Shown: one piece after another, positions 1 to 14,812 of the stretch
How the letters are laid out: every line of letters begins with the position of its first letter
How positions within the stretch are numbered: position 1 is the first letter of the stretch
DNA from: Saururus chinensis
Taxonomy: Eukaryota; Streptophyta; Magnoliopsida; Piperales; Saururaceae
Direction of reading: 5' to 3'
Length of the DNA: 64,000 nt
NCBI GenBank assembly: GCA_035235625.1
Contig: CP141145.1
Span: 38,172,668 to 38,236,667, forward strand
The notes under the pieces: generated by a model
The model's input: the letters and a program-made list of their open reading frames with translations, nothing else
What the model was told of the DNA's origin: nothing
Database searches by the model: none
Translations under genes and position numbers: made by a program

Positions 1-109
1 ACCTGCATGAATATATCTCTAACATACATATTCTCACATGCATTATATCATAACAACCTGCATGGATGTATCTCTAAGATACATATTCCCACATGCATTA
101 TATCATAAC
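1..109. repeat. 55-bp tandem duplication
   Basis: Two copies starting at positions 1 and 56 differ by only a few substitutions and both end in the same CATTATATCATAAC string. The array may continue to the left of the window. Confidence 0.85.
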
Positions 110-1346
110 CTCCATCAGGGAGTAATCACAAATTTAGTGTCACATAGACGAGACATAGACAAGGCCACGAAGGCATGTCATGGTCTAAAATTCTACACAA
201 GAATTAAAGAAAGTTTGGGGTTGTCAATCCCTAAAGACTGCTCGCCCTGGACGATCCTGGCCAAGGATGTCCCATTCTCACACAGAGAATCTAAAGCATG
301 GGTGTTCGCCCAGGGACATCTCCTGCGGAGGGAAGAGCCCAAGTTCTCACACAGAGAACCCTAGAACACGTGGTAGTGGGTGTACATGGCATACCACACT
401 AGATTCTCAGGGTCCAGATGACACTCATAATAACATTCTCACAATCCGCAAGACAAGTACACAACTCGTCCCCACATAATCCCATTCAATTAGACTCAAC
501 CCGGGGAGTGCACTCGTTCCATACAGGAACTTCAAATCAAAACATGTCCTTTTAGACCAATCAATTTTCGATTAATCCACGACCGATCAATTCGGCACAC
601 AATTTCACCACATTGTATCCAATCGGTCAAATTCGATTAACCTCAATAAAGCCTCAATTGGAAATCCATTTTCATAATGCGTGCAGCATGGTACATACGT
701 AGGCAAAACATACATGAATCCTAATTCATGATAAGTGCTCTCACCAGCCCCTAATGCATCATTCATAATCACAATATCAAGCTTCAACATCATCATTTAA
801 CCCCCACACGTGTGTATGTAACTAGTAGAAACATTTCACACAATGCATGTCAACATGCTTGAAATTAAACTCACTACCACACTACACATGTGAATTACCA
901 TCTAAACATGAATTCCAGTGGCAATCATAGGAGAAAAATCATTTAAAGTCATAACTCAAATGAAAACTCAACCACAAAGGCTAAACACATATAAGGTTAT
1001 TCATTTCATCCTTGAGTCATGGCATTCACCAACTTCCACACATCAACTAACTACATTCTATCATGACAAATCAGTTCAATAATAGGTTGTAGTTCTACTA
1101 AAAATATGCTTAATCCAAAGGAAATCAACCATTCATAATTTTCAAGATGACAAATCCAACATCATGCCACAAAACATAAGTCCTTCCACAAATCTTTAAG
1201 CATATATCTCAACTCCATAAACTCAATAGTATGCATTTCCAGTAGCATAATGTAGCTTAAAATACTCCACATTCATATAAAATTGGCAGGCTAAAGTGGA
1301 ATAATCAAAATAAACATCATGCATTAGAAAACCAATTTGTTGTATA

Positions 1347-1520
1347 GCCGTTCGAACGCCCTTCAGGCTGTTCGATCGGTTAAACGCAAAAATTTGAAAT
1401 TCACAGTTTGGCCGTTCGAATGCCTAGCAGGCCGTTCGATCGGCTTAACTGGAAAACTGTCGTTCCGACAGTGTTGTTGTTCGAACGCCCAGAAGGGCCG
1501 TTCGAATGCCAACAAGGCAG
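1347..1520. repeat. 64-bp tandem repeat with TTCGAA cores
   Basis: Copies start at about 1347, 1411 and 1476. Each begins with a G(C/T)(C/T)GTTCGAA(C/T)GCC box, and the first two continue with a GTTCGATCGG box. The third copy is partial. A short hairpin with ACTGTC/GACAGT arms lies in the second copy at about 1456-1472. Probably an internal repeat of a transposon. Confidence 0.75.
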
Positions 1521-4500
1521 AACTGGTCATCTTCTTCCTTTCGCAAATCCAAACCGAAACACCATTGAAAACACTTCAAATCCACATCTAATACCCTAAT
1601 CATCATCAAAAGTCCTTCATGACTTCCAGAATATCAAACCATATCATAATAATACAAAACCCTAAGAAATCGAGATTAAATAATTCCATTTTCTAATCTT
1701 ACCATTAATACTCCAAATCAAGTAATCTCCATTCGAAATAAGCCAAAAATCAAGAATGTTACCATGGATAAACTGAGATTTCGAAGACCCATTACCTCAG
1801 CACTTGATTAAGCTCGGATTGGAGAGTCACCCTTCTTGAAATCCTTGAAAACACATTGAGTTTGAATTAAACTTCATTACAAATTGATTTACCAAAGAAA
1901 CCCCTAATTAAATCTTAGATCTAGGGCTTGTTGGTTGTAAAAATCAAAATTTGAAAGTTAGGGTTTGTAGTAAAACACAAATCAGTTGCTTTTGAGGTCT
2001 AAAAACGAATTGAAACATGGGGAAAAGGGTAGATTTAGAAGAGATTGAGAAGAAAGTCATAGATTAGTGCTTAATTAGAGTAAGCTTACCTTAATCTGCT
2101 TCTAATCCGGGTGGGGATTAGGCCAGACCTCCTTCCTTAACCTATTCTAAAAAATGGAAATGGCTCAGGTTTTCCCTTTTATAGTAAGGGTAGGGGTATG
2201 CATGGGTAAGTTTTGGGGTATAAATAGGAAAAGTAGGCTAAAAATGGGTATTTTGCAAATTTAAGCACTAATTAAGCCTAATAAAATTCTAAAATTTTTT
2301 GTATAACCTTAGGTAGATATCTAGGTTTATTTGACCCAAAAATAAAATTTTTGATGGTGGGGCCCACAGGGGTCTCGCCAAACTCTAATTTTCGAAAAAA
2401 TAGTAAAAATTCAGAAAAAATTCCAAAAAATCACATTTGATTTAAAATCACTTAAAACCACTAATCTTAAAGTTGATTTTGGTTAAAACCATCTTAAACA
2501 CTATTTATTCACGAAATCATCGACTAGATCAGAAAACGCGTAAATCTTATGATAATCAATAATTAAAGAAAACCAAACCGGTTTAGAGATGAGGGTCCTT
2601 ACAGCTTCGGTCCAGGCCAATATGGCCACCGGATGCGCCGGCCTGGGCTGCAATGGTATTGGCCGCGGTGGCATCGCCGTTTGTAAAAAAAAAGGAAAAA
2701 AGGAGAAAAGCAAATTTTTGGTCGTCGGATGGCCACCGGACTGTGGCGGGAGCAGTGCGGTTGGTTTCGCCGTACTGTGGCAGTCCGGATCTCTTGAGCA
2801 GCCCACTCCTCCGCCGCGGTAGGGGGTACCACCACCAGAGGCCGACCGGCCTCTGGCTGGTCACGGGGAAGACGACCCGCAATGCGGGTTGTCTGCATGC
2901 CCTGGATCGGGTCGGGTAACCCAACCCGGTTCGGTCAGGTTTCGTTTAAAAAAAAACCTATAATAGACCGAATGAATCTGGTCTGGTTCGGTGTGTTAAA
3001 ATAATCAGAAAAACACAGAAAAATTTAAAAATGACCTTGAGCATATGCTGAGTGTCTGTACCAAGTTTCAGACAAGGGGAAAATTCTGAAGTCTTTGAAA
3101 TGACTAATTTACCCTTGTGAGTTCACGGGTAGCATAATGATTAATGAGCAGAATTCGGGGCTCTGGTTCAAGGGCCTATGAGTGGATTTTAAAATTGAGA
3201 CAACTCTCATTGAGATTCTAATGAGTATCCTAAATTTGGACCAAGCCATAAGTTAGGTAAAAATTGCAATAAGTAGATATTTGATTGTTTTACCCCTAGG
3301 GTTAAGGTAAGACTATTAATTTGAACCGGGGTCGGTTCAAGGGGTTTACGACCCCATCAACCGGTAAGGAAATTACCTCGGGTTCATAACATCATTGTGT
3401 ACCCCTGGGACCAGTTTTGGACCCATTAGGGTTCAGGGAAGCCCTAAACAAAAAGACAAAAATACCTTAATGAGTAGACCTACCCGCATTCGCATGGATG
3501 CTATTAATCGGGCCATTGTGATACTGAAACCTTTTGAGAGGTTAATGTCTTTCTCAAGAATAGAGAGGGCCTTATCCAATGTTTGATAAATATCTTAATA
3601 CCCTTGGGTGCACATATGATAAGTTTTTAAAGATATTTAATAAGTTAACCTAAGGAGGGTTAGGGCTTATGAGCTCAAATAATTCTAATATCATTATTGA
3701 ATTTAATTATTGGTATTATGATTTGCTTGGACCTTTGTGGTTTTAATTGTTTATGTTGTTTTTTGTTTCAATTTTTTATATTGATGTTGTGATAGTAATT
3801 TATCACTATCTTAAGATTATTAAAAGATTAATTAATGGGGTTTGATAGCTTTGGATTGGGCGAGAACACCTAATCAAGATAAAGACTAAAATACTTCAAA
3901 GGGGTCTGGGACTAGTTCATATAGTGAACAAAGCCTTTGACCTGTCGATAAACATTAGTTGATGAACTGATGGCAATTTCAAGTTTTAAACTCTAATCTA
4001 GAAGGGACTAATAGGGTTTGGGATAGTCATTTAGAATTCTAGCTTATAGATGAACAAGATAGGGTTCAGAATGGTTTCCTGAGTTTTAGCTCTTTTGAGG
4101 AGCCGCTGATTTGACCGTGCAGTTGCACCTCCCCATTGGAGGGAGTTGTATGTGAGCCGGGCTCACCACAGATCTATTGAAGCTCTTTTAGTATACACGC
4201 AATTGGATTAGCTGACATCCTGCTTCGTTGGCTTTTCCCGCCACTCCTGTTTAGGTGCAGTTGTGGGTCATGCCCTTCCACTCTGATCAGGTCCTTCTTG
4301 GTCTAGGAGGGGTAATGGTATTTTCTGGTGGATTCCAGGGGCCTGGTGGATTTTAAGGTATTTCGTTATCATTTGTCACTTAGGTTGACATCTAATGAGT
4401 CTGTCTGTCATTGAGATTAGATAAGGATATTAATTATCGAGCAATGGTTCGAGAAATAATTAATAACATTGATTGATATTGCTTGTTTAATTAGAACAAG

Positions 4501-4899
4501 TGAAATGATCAAAGGACTTGCATAAAATGTAGATTGCTTGAAAATACTTAAGCATTGCATGTGTGATGCTATACTTCTTAGTATAGTGTAGTATTAGGCA
4601 GAACTATGTCTGGATTCGATCTTGTCAAAAACATTGGAGATGTTGTCTGATGAGTACGTAGGCAAATAAGATCGGGTGATGTTAGCCCGATCCAAAAAAT
4701 ATTAAATAATGCTTTTGTTCTTTTGAATGCTCCTCCAAGGGGAGGAGATGTTTTGTTGCCTGTTTGGTCTTCTTTGCTTGTAGGTTCTTCAAATGAGGAC
4801 ATTGTGAGATTAGGACGTTGGTGGGCGTTTGAGGCCGACATTGCATTAGTGGGATCTAGTTTCTTACTTCTGCAATCTTGTAAGTAATTGTAATTATTA

Positions 4900-7661
<2,762 letters not shown>

Positions 7662-7851
7662 TAGGGTTGCCAATGGTATCCATTTTACCATTCTACCGTC
7701 TGTACCGTACCATTAAGAAGTTAAATGGTATGGTTAAATTTATTCGATGGGTAAATAAGAAGATAATTTTATCCGACAATTATCTTAGTGGAAGGTAATA
7801 GAAAAACTTCTTTCATACCCGTTTATCCGTTACCCATTTGTCGTATTTAAA

Positions 7852-8009
<158 letters not shown>

Positions 8010-8958
8010 TTGTTAGTCTTAAGTGGTTTAATTTCAAAAGAGATTGGCTTATGATCTTTTACAATAATCTTCATGTCATGATTCACCACGGTGATTTACT
8101 CAATGAAAGATGTCATTCAAATCCAAATATTTATTGTATTTATTTAACTACTTACAACCATTTACTATAGTTGTTACAAGCTACTACTTGGAAGATAATT
8201 TACTCTTTTTAGCATTTCATATCTAACTCTATTTTTTTAATAAAAAAAATATTTATTTATAATTTATATTTTATATTCTCTTAAACTTACTTCACTTTGA
8301 TGTTTCCCATTTGGTTGCTTTGCCTAATTTTTATGGTCTCATTTGGTCACAATTCATCTTTAATCATATGTGATAAAATCTTAACTATCTACATAGTCAC
8401 TTTGTACAAAATATTTTTACAATTCTCATATTAATTTAGATTCTATTTTGATAACTCAAACTCATGAGTCTTTTGTATGTTTTTGATAATTAAACTTGTA
8501 AAATATTTGTTTGTGCAAGGAAATAATTGGTAGGTTTAGAGTAAGATTGTTGAGTCAGCTTTATTCTACTCGAGGTTAGACTCAAGTTAGCTCAAATCAA
8601 AGCTTGAACATGGGCTAATAGAACAAAACTCTTATTTGGACCATCTCGATTAGCTTAGTTTGAGTGTTGGTTGACTTAACTTTGAATGAGTGGTATAAGT
8701 GGTTTATTTTGAGATTCGGTATATATTGGTTGGAATCATGATTATATTAAAAATCATGTTTATATATGAGATTGCAAAATTTAGAATGATTTAGTTATTG
8801 AAATAGGTTGGAATCAATAAGTTTTGAATGACCAAACATGTTTAAGTGAAACTTTGAATAGGTTTAAGTGAAACTTTATCTAAAATATGGGGAACTATTT
8901 TAAATTTTTTAGGTGATGATGTTATCATCCGATCAACTTGGGTTGACTTAACCCAACC

Positions 8959-9523
8959 CAATGTTTTAAAAACCGGCCCGACCATAGACTCGGATTGGTC
9001 ATTGGGCCAAGTTAATTGGGTTCAACCGCTAGTCAACCTGGGTTGACCCGACTTTTCTATATATTAGATTAAATAGAAAATTAGGTACAATATTCACACA
9101 AAATCATTGTAACTCAGTCGATAGAGTGTAAATGCTATTTTTTATCACGACCTGGGTTCAAATCTCACCGTGGAGAAAAAAAATTGGCGCAATGTAAAAT
9201 AGATAAATATTAAATAAATAAAAATGTGTATAAACAAAGTTGTTGTAGCCCAATGGGTTAGCCTTGTTGATGGGCTCTCACAGAATGTGAGTTGGAAACC
9301 CGTCTCCAATATAAATTTTTTTTCATGAGAGTATTAAACCGGTCTAACCCGAGCAGCGGGTGACCCGATCAGGTTAATTTAACCAATTAAAGTAGATGAA
9401 CCTGTTAGATTTATCAACTCGATCCGATTGAGCTTGGTTCGACTGGCTGGGTTGGACTGAATTTTAAAACATTGGCCCGATCACTAATCTAGGCTAGGGT
9501 TCTGGCTGAGTTTTAAAACATTG
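8959..9523. mobile_element. Nested TIR element with tRNA-like boxes
   Basis: It begins CAATGTTTTAAAAA and ends with the inverse complement of CAATGTTTTAAAAC. Between lie many GGTTGACCC/GGGTTGACC-type words. A stretch at 9110-9164 has a good RNA polymerase III A box (TAACTCAGTCGATAGAG) and a B box (GGTTCAAATC) at tRNA-like spacing. A weaker A-box-like TAGCCCAATGGGTTAGC follows at 9247-9263. No target duplication was found, so the borders are tentative. Confidence 0.5.
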
Positions 9524-10389
9524 CTTCAAAAAGACACTAATGGATAATGTGTATCACTATATGTGGTCTCATTCTTACTTTTAATACACATTTAAATATA
9601 GCTGGATGTGAGAAGACAATTATTATTCTCACTTTGGGATTCTTCTCAAATAGGTAGTAGGTGGATGTCTTGAAGTTGGACTCATATAATAGGAAATAAC
9701 TATTGAAAAATAAGTAGTATATAAATATGCCTAATATTTGTATCTATTTATGTTTCATGTTTAATCTTTATAATTTATTTGCAACAACTATAAATAATAG
9801 TAATGATGTTAGTTTTTTACCTTAGTAATATTTAATTGAGTAAATAAAAAATATTTATTTTAGCCTTTTTGAGCACATTTTATAAAATGTAATGGATAAT
9901 GGTTATTCTATTAACTGGCCGATTATTAGTAGAAGGTACGGTTATGAAAGTACCTATACCGTTTACTTAATGGAATGGTTATGGATAAAAATTTTAGAAA
10001 TGATTATGATAATGGAATAGGTTATACCGTAACCGTATCGTTCCGTTGGCAGCCCTACTGACAAGATAATGTTTAGATGATTATGATACTTGGACCATGA
10101 ACTTCTACCCACTCAATCCTAAAAAAAATGGCAAAATATTTTTATGATTATACTTACATGATTAGATTAATGGTTAGTGGACATGTGGAGGGGAAAATAT
10201 GGGAACTATTGGATCCAGAGATGACAAACACAAAACCTCTACTCTAACATGCTCAAAGAGGAGATGAGGCACCCACACCAGTAGTGGACTGCGAGCATAG
10301 AGAAGCCAACAACTGCATCACAAGCCATCCACACACAGAGAATAACACCTCTTCTTAGTCAAAATGAATGAAAGAACAAAAATTAAATA

Positions 10390-10613
10390 CTCCCTCCATC
10401 TTATATTAATAGTTTTATTTATTTTTTTAAAATAAATTTAAAATAATTTATTTCTAAAAATAAACTAAAATTATTTTTTTTAAAATAAAATAAAATATTT
10501 TTTAAAATAACTTAAAATAAATTTATTTTTTAAAATAAACTAAAATTAATTAATTTTTTAAAATAAATTATTTTAAAAAACTAAATAGAACCATTAATAT
10601 AAGAAGGATGAAG
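10390..10613. mobile_element. Stowaway-like MITE, 224 bp
   Basis: Terminal inverted repeats of about 33 bp start with CTCCCTCCATC on the left and end with GATGAAG on the right. The element is flanked by TA on both sides (10388-10389 and 10614-10615), the mariner/Stowaway target site. The interior is almost pure A/T and folds back on itself. Two shorter relatives occur in this window, at 29683-29755 and 61921-61998. Confidence 0.85.
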
Positions 10614-11374
10614 TAAAATTATGCATGTTACAATGAGACCGATTACTACGAGAAAGTGGAGACAAGAAAAGCCAAAAAAAGAAAAACGAGTTTGACTCCA
10701 TAGTGCTTGCATTATTTTATTTTATTTGGATTGGCAGTGCTTGCCTTACTTCTTCGGGTATATATCGTGGTCGCTAGTTTGTACAGTTTTTGTTATACCC
10801 ATCTCATATATTGAAGAGTTTATTTTGCTCTCCATTAACAATGAACCTAGTATAACCTACGCATGAAAGCCCTTATCCATAAGGTAGACAATACACATGC
10901 TAACATGCATGTATACCTTCGATCTTAAATATCAAATACTCTTATACATAAGTTATGCTAAGCTCATTATTAATGAGAACATAAAAATATTCCTCTTACT
11001 CAGTGAGCATAACCCGGGAGGCATTTTCTCCTGTAAAGCCTTAAGCAACCGCTATAATTGCGTAAGGCTCCGGCCCGCATTGTATGAGATTAACAAAGCA
11101 CATGCTAAAGCTCAAGCTATACATACATATGATAATTTTTTGTACCGCCCATGCGTCGTTTGTGTGCTATGATGGGCTGATATGCTTAATGTTTTGGATG
11201 TGATGAACTGGGCCAAATCCACTCTCTTTTGACCACAGAACCGGCCCAATTTTTCCCAGCACAGCCAAAAGGATATCTTGTTCACCGGGATTCTGTAGGC
11301 CACAAAGGGCCTCAAAATTATCAGAGGGAGCCCAAAATCTAGAGGCGGAGGACCAAATGCCCAGATTCTGTGCT

Positions 11375-11382
11375 CCACGTGG
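11375..11382 (+). promoter_or_regulatory. G-box of LHCA2
   Basis: Palindrome CCACGTGG, 133 bp before the start codon. bZIP (HY5/GBF) and PIF factors bind this core in many light-regulated promoters. The motif is seen; its use here is inferred from position and gene type. Confidence 0.6.
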
Positions 11383-11423
11383 CTGGACACGAACGGATCA
11401 GGAAGCTCCCCGCTATCTCTCTG

Positions 11424-11429
11424 GATAAG
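11424..11429 (+). promoter_or_regulatory. I-box (GATAAG) of LHCA2
   Basis: GATAAG lies 42 bp downstream of the G-box and 86 bp before the ATG. The G-box plus I-box pair is a classic arrangement in promoters of photosynthesis genes. Confidence 0.5.
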
Positions 11430-11514
11430 CCCATGCGTACATTAACCAGCTGCCATATTCTTGCCCTCTGTCCGGCACACATCCCCCCCTTGCCCCAACC
11501 AGTCTCAGCCCCAA

Positions 11515-13033
11515 ATGGCTTCTGTTTATGCTTCTTCTTCTGCACTCGCTGCTGTTGCCATTTCTTCCTCCAGGTACATTCATGTCTTGAGATAACTAAA
11601 TTCTTTGTTCATTTCAACGAGAGTGAGTATTTGTGTTAAGTGCTTGCATGAACTGATCATAAGCTTGTGTTATGAGACATTCATGTCTTGTGATAACTAA
11701 ATTCTTTGTTCATTTCAACGAGAATAAGTATTTGTCTTAAGTGCTTGCATGAACTGATCATAAGCTTGTGTTGTGAGACATTCATGTCTTGAGATAACTA
11801 AATTCTTTGTTCATTTCAACGAGAATAAGTATTTGTGTTAAGTGCTTGCATGAACTGATCATAATTCTACTGGAAGCTTGTCTTGTGAGACATCGAAGAG
11901 GCAAAGCACCGACCGTAGATCAACTTTCTCTTTTTTATAAAGCAATTAGTGAACAGGATTGCAGCGTGTTGAATATTGATCTCAATGGCTTCTCGGTGCA
12001 TGTAGCTCCCAGAAGTCTGGAAATGGCTTGGCTGCGGCAAAAGCCACATTTCTTGGCGGGAAAAAGTTGAGGCAGGAGAGGGTGACGAAAAAAGCTGCCA
12101 CGAGAGCCTTCTCGGTTTCGGCAGAGGCTATTGAGAGGCCTATCTGGTTCCCTGGCAGCACCCCTCCTCCATGGCTTGATGGAAGGTCAGTTCTTCCTTT
12201 TGCTACCTTAAATCACGTATTATTTCTCCTTATTGTCATGGAGAAGCTGCAACATCTCTTGTCTGTTTTGTGAATGCAGCCTCCCAGGAGACTTTGGGTT
12301 CGATCCCCTTGGTCTGGGTAAGTCATGGAAGCTGGCCTGAGCTCATTGTTCTCTTTTAGAAGTGAACTATTTTGAGTTGGTACGCTCTGTTTAACATGGT
12401 CTCTTACAGGATCCGACCCGGAGAGCTTGAGATGGAACGTGCAGGCGGAGCTGGTTCACTGCAGGTGGGCAATGTTAGGCGCAGCTGGTATTTTCATCCC
12501 TGAATTACTGACCAAGTTTGGCATCCTCAACACCCCTTCATGGTACACTGCTGGAGAGCTCGAGTACTTCACAGACACTACCACCCTCTTCATAGTTGAG
12601 CTCATCTTCATTGGATGGGCGGAGGGTAGAAGATGGGCAGACATCCTCAAGCCAGGCTGCGTTAACACTGATCCCATCTTCCCCAACAACAAGCTCACCG
12701 GCACGGATGTGGGTTATCCTGGCGGCCTGTGGTTCGACCCACTCGGCTGGGGCACTGGCTCGCCTGAGAAGCTCAAGGAATTGAGAACAAAAGAGATCAA
12801 GAACGGGAGACTGGCTATGTTGGCTGTGATGGGTGCATGGTTCCAACATATCTACACCGGCACAGGCCCCATTGACAACCTGTTTGCTCACCTCGCAGAT
12901 CCAGGCCACAACACCATTTTTGCTGTAAGTCACTATATGTTTTCCAGTGTGTGGCATATGCAGTTATTATGATTTTTATTATCCGTGCTTATATATTGAA
13001 TCTGTGTTTGTCTAGGCTTTCACCCCAAAGTAG
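11515..13033 (+). CDS. LHCA2: Photosystem I chlorophyll a/b-binding protein Lhca2
   Basis: Five exons: 11515-11573, 12006-12185, 12280-12317, 12410-12924, 13016-13033; 269 residues (Arabidopsis Lhca2 is about 257). A Ser/Ala-rich chloroplast transit peptide covers roughly residues 1-55, then [16 protein letters not shown] begins the mature LHC domain. Helix B carries E106 and H109 (chlorophyll ligands) and R111; helix A carries E221, N224 and R226. His at position 109, rather than the Asn of Lhca3/4, fits Lhca2. The protein binds chlorophyll a/b and carotenoids in the thylakoid and funnels energy to the photosystem I core. The ending TIFAAFTPK matches Arabidopsis. The start of exon 2 (after ATGTAG) is the least certain junction, but it is the AG that keeps the frame. 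Intron 1 contains a triplicated 101-bp repeat. Confidence 0.97.
11576..11890. repeat. 101-bp minisatellite, three copies, in LHCA2 intron 1
   Basis: Copies start at 11576, 11677 and 11778, two base pairs after the exon 1 donor. The first two copies are nearly identical; the third carries a short insertion near its 3' end, where TTCTACTGG precedes AAGCTTG. Confidence 0.95.
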
Positions 13034-14812
13034 AGAAGTATGGGAAGAAGATTGGATACGAGGTCGGTGGTGGGAGATTTTCAATGTAAATTTTTTGTCA
13101 TGTTGATGGAAGTTGAAAGTGGTTCGTAATCAAACTATTTGTCTGCTTCTCTGTGATGTACTCTAAAAATACTAAAATTATCAATGTACAAATAGCTCTT
13201 TCCACGTTCGCTTCCAATATCTGAAAGTGAGGATCGTGTATGAAATGGAAACTTAAATACATCTAATTAGGTGTTGACAGTCAATTGAAAATAACGTAGG
13301 CACTAAACCTTAAGTAATGAGAATACTTTTGCACTGTCATTCAATTGCATTTCAGTATCCAGCACTTTAGATTCAGGTATTTGATCGATTGGATTGGACT
13401 TGGGTACCTAATGTTGATTGCTTGTCGATGTACTGCCAATAAGCCAACAGCGCTCACATGCATCCTAGAATTTTTGAGATTGTACAAGTTGATTGAAAAC
13501 GGAAGGAGCTGTTGTCGCAATTCTGGGATTAGAGCAAAGTACCAAGGGTGAACAAAGGATATTATGGAACCATCTATAGCAACTTATAACTTATTAGACA
13601 AGTTAGGATTAAATTTGATTAGAATTAGTGTGAATCAAAGGCCTTATTGTCTTGAACAAAAGTTACTCCTTAGGGTTTGTTTGCTGTTTTATATATTTCA
13701 AGATAGGATTCTTTGCTGTTTTATATATTTCAAGATATTCTCATCCACTACGAGGGAACCAACAAAATATGCAAAATATAACTTGTTCATGAAATAAGCT
13801 AAAGACATTAATGCTTGAAGCCATAATAATTCAACAAATGCATGTATCTGCAACACATTTTGTCACTACCATGACTCACTGAAAAATGCTACTGATAGGC
13901 TATAGCAGCTAAGGTTTAGTAATAACAGTTGGACACCTTTATGAGCGAATATGAAGTAGCTCCACTAGCAATAAAGTGCGGGAACCTGGTTTCGGATGGC
14001 ATAAGCATATTCAAAGACACTGAGTGATAATGATACCAGGACTTGGCGTCGGTGGGTTTCCAAGGGTCCTCAGAGCACCAAGGAGGTTTGCTGATTTGGC
14101 AAAAAGAAAATTGAGGATACATATATTCGTGAGAATCAATAATATAGTAGACAACATCCATGCTAATTTTGAATAGTACTGATTCGCGGGCCAGTATGAC
14201 AGCGACAGTAGACCTATTTCCTTCGCCAAGCTACTATGCCAAATGGTCCATAACTACATTTATTGGTGATTAAAGTTAGAGATGTTATGATAGGGGTTGG
14301 ATAATGAAACAGCCCAGTTGTTCCCCTACTTGCAACCAAATATTCTTCTGGCTCCTTAATTGATATCTGGCAAAATAATGATTATTAAGAAAATTGTAAA
14401 CTAGTCCCTCAGATGGAGATAAGTTGCTACATTACATGATGCATGTCTGCCAGACGATACTTACGTACCAAAGAAAAGTTTGCGAGTCAAGTGAACTTCT
14501 CTACAAATTCGCTTTCAATAATATTAGACAGAGTAATACACACATAAGCAGAATATGGATTCGTGACATTCACGCAAGATTAGCAAATCCTTTTGATCTT
14601 TCAAATATGCTTCATAAAGTTAGCATCAATCAGATAGTTAAAAAGAATTGCAGAGAAAATTATAAAACACAATAAAATGGTTAGCAAAGACCCCTATTAA
14701 GCACAAAATTCCAGAGATTGTGCCTGATATCGTCAATTTAAAATTCCTGGACTTCTATCAGATGGTTCCACTCGAAAAAGAAATACAGACTCGCACATCT
14801 GCAAGAGAACTT
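13034..14812. other. Intergenic region between convergent genes
   Basis: It must hold the 3' UTRs of LHCA2 (+) and of the dCMP deaminase gene (-). No canonical poly(A) signal stands out enough to annotate. Small frames at 13345-13797 and 13916-14229 resemble nothing known. Confidence 0.5.

Larger units (their letters stand above)
10616..11514 (+). other. Upstream region of LHCA2
   Basis: Non-coding up to the LHCA2 start codon. The proximal 150 bp holds light-response motifs listed separately. Short frames at 10897-11172 and 11112-11390 show no recognisable protein. Confidence 0.6.

Noticed and set aside
9241-9320. Second tRNA-like gene in the nested element
   Set aside because: Only the A-box part fits; B box and stems are poor, so not called as a tRNA.
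12538-12957. 139-residue antisense frame in LHCA2 exon 4
   Set aside because: Shadow of a conserved coding exon.
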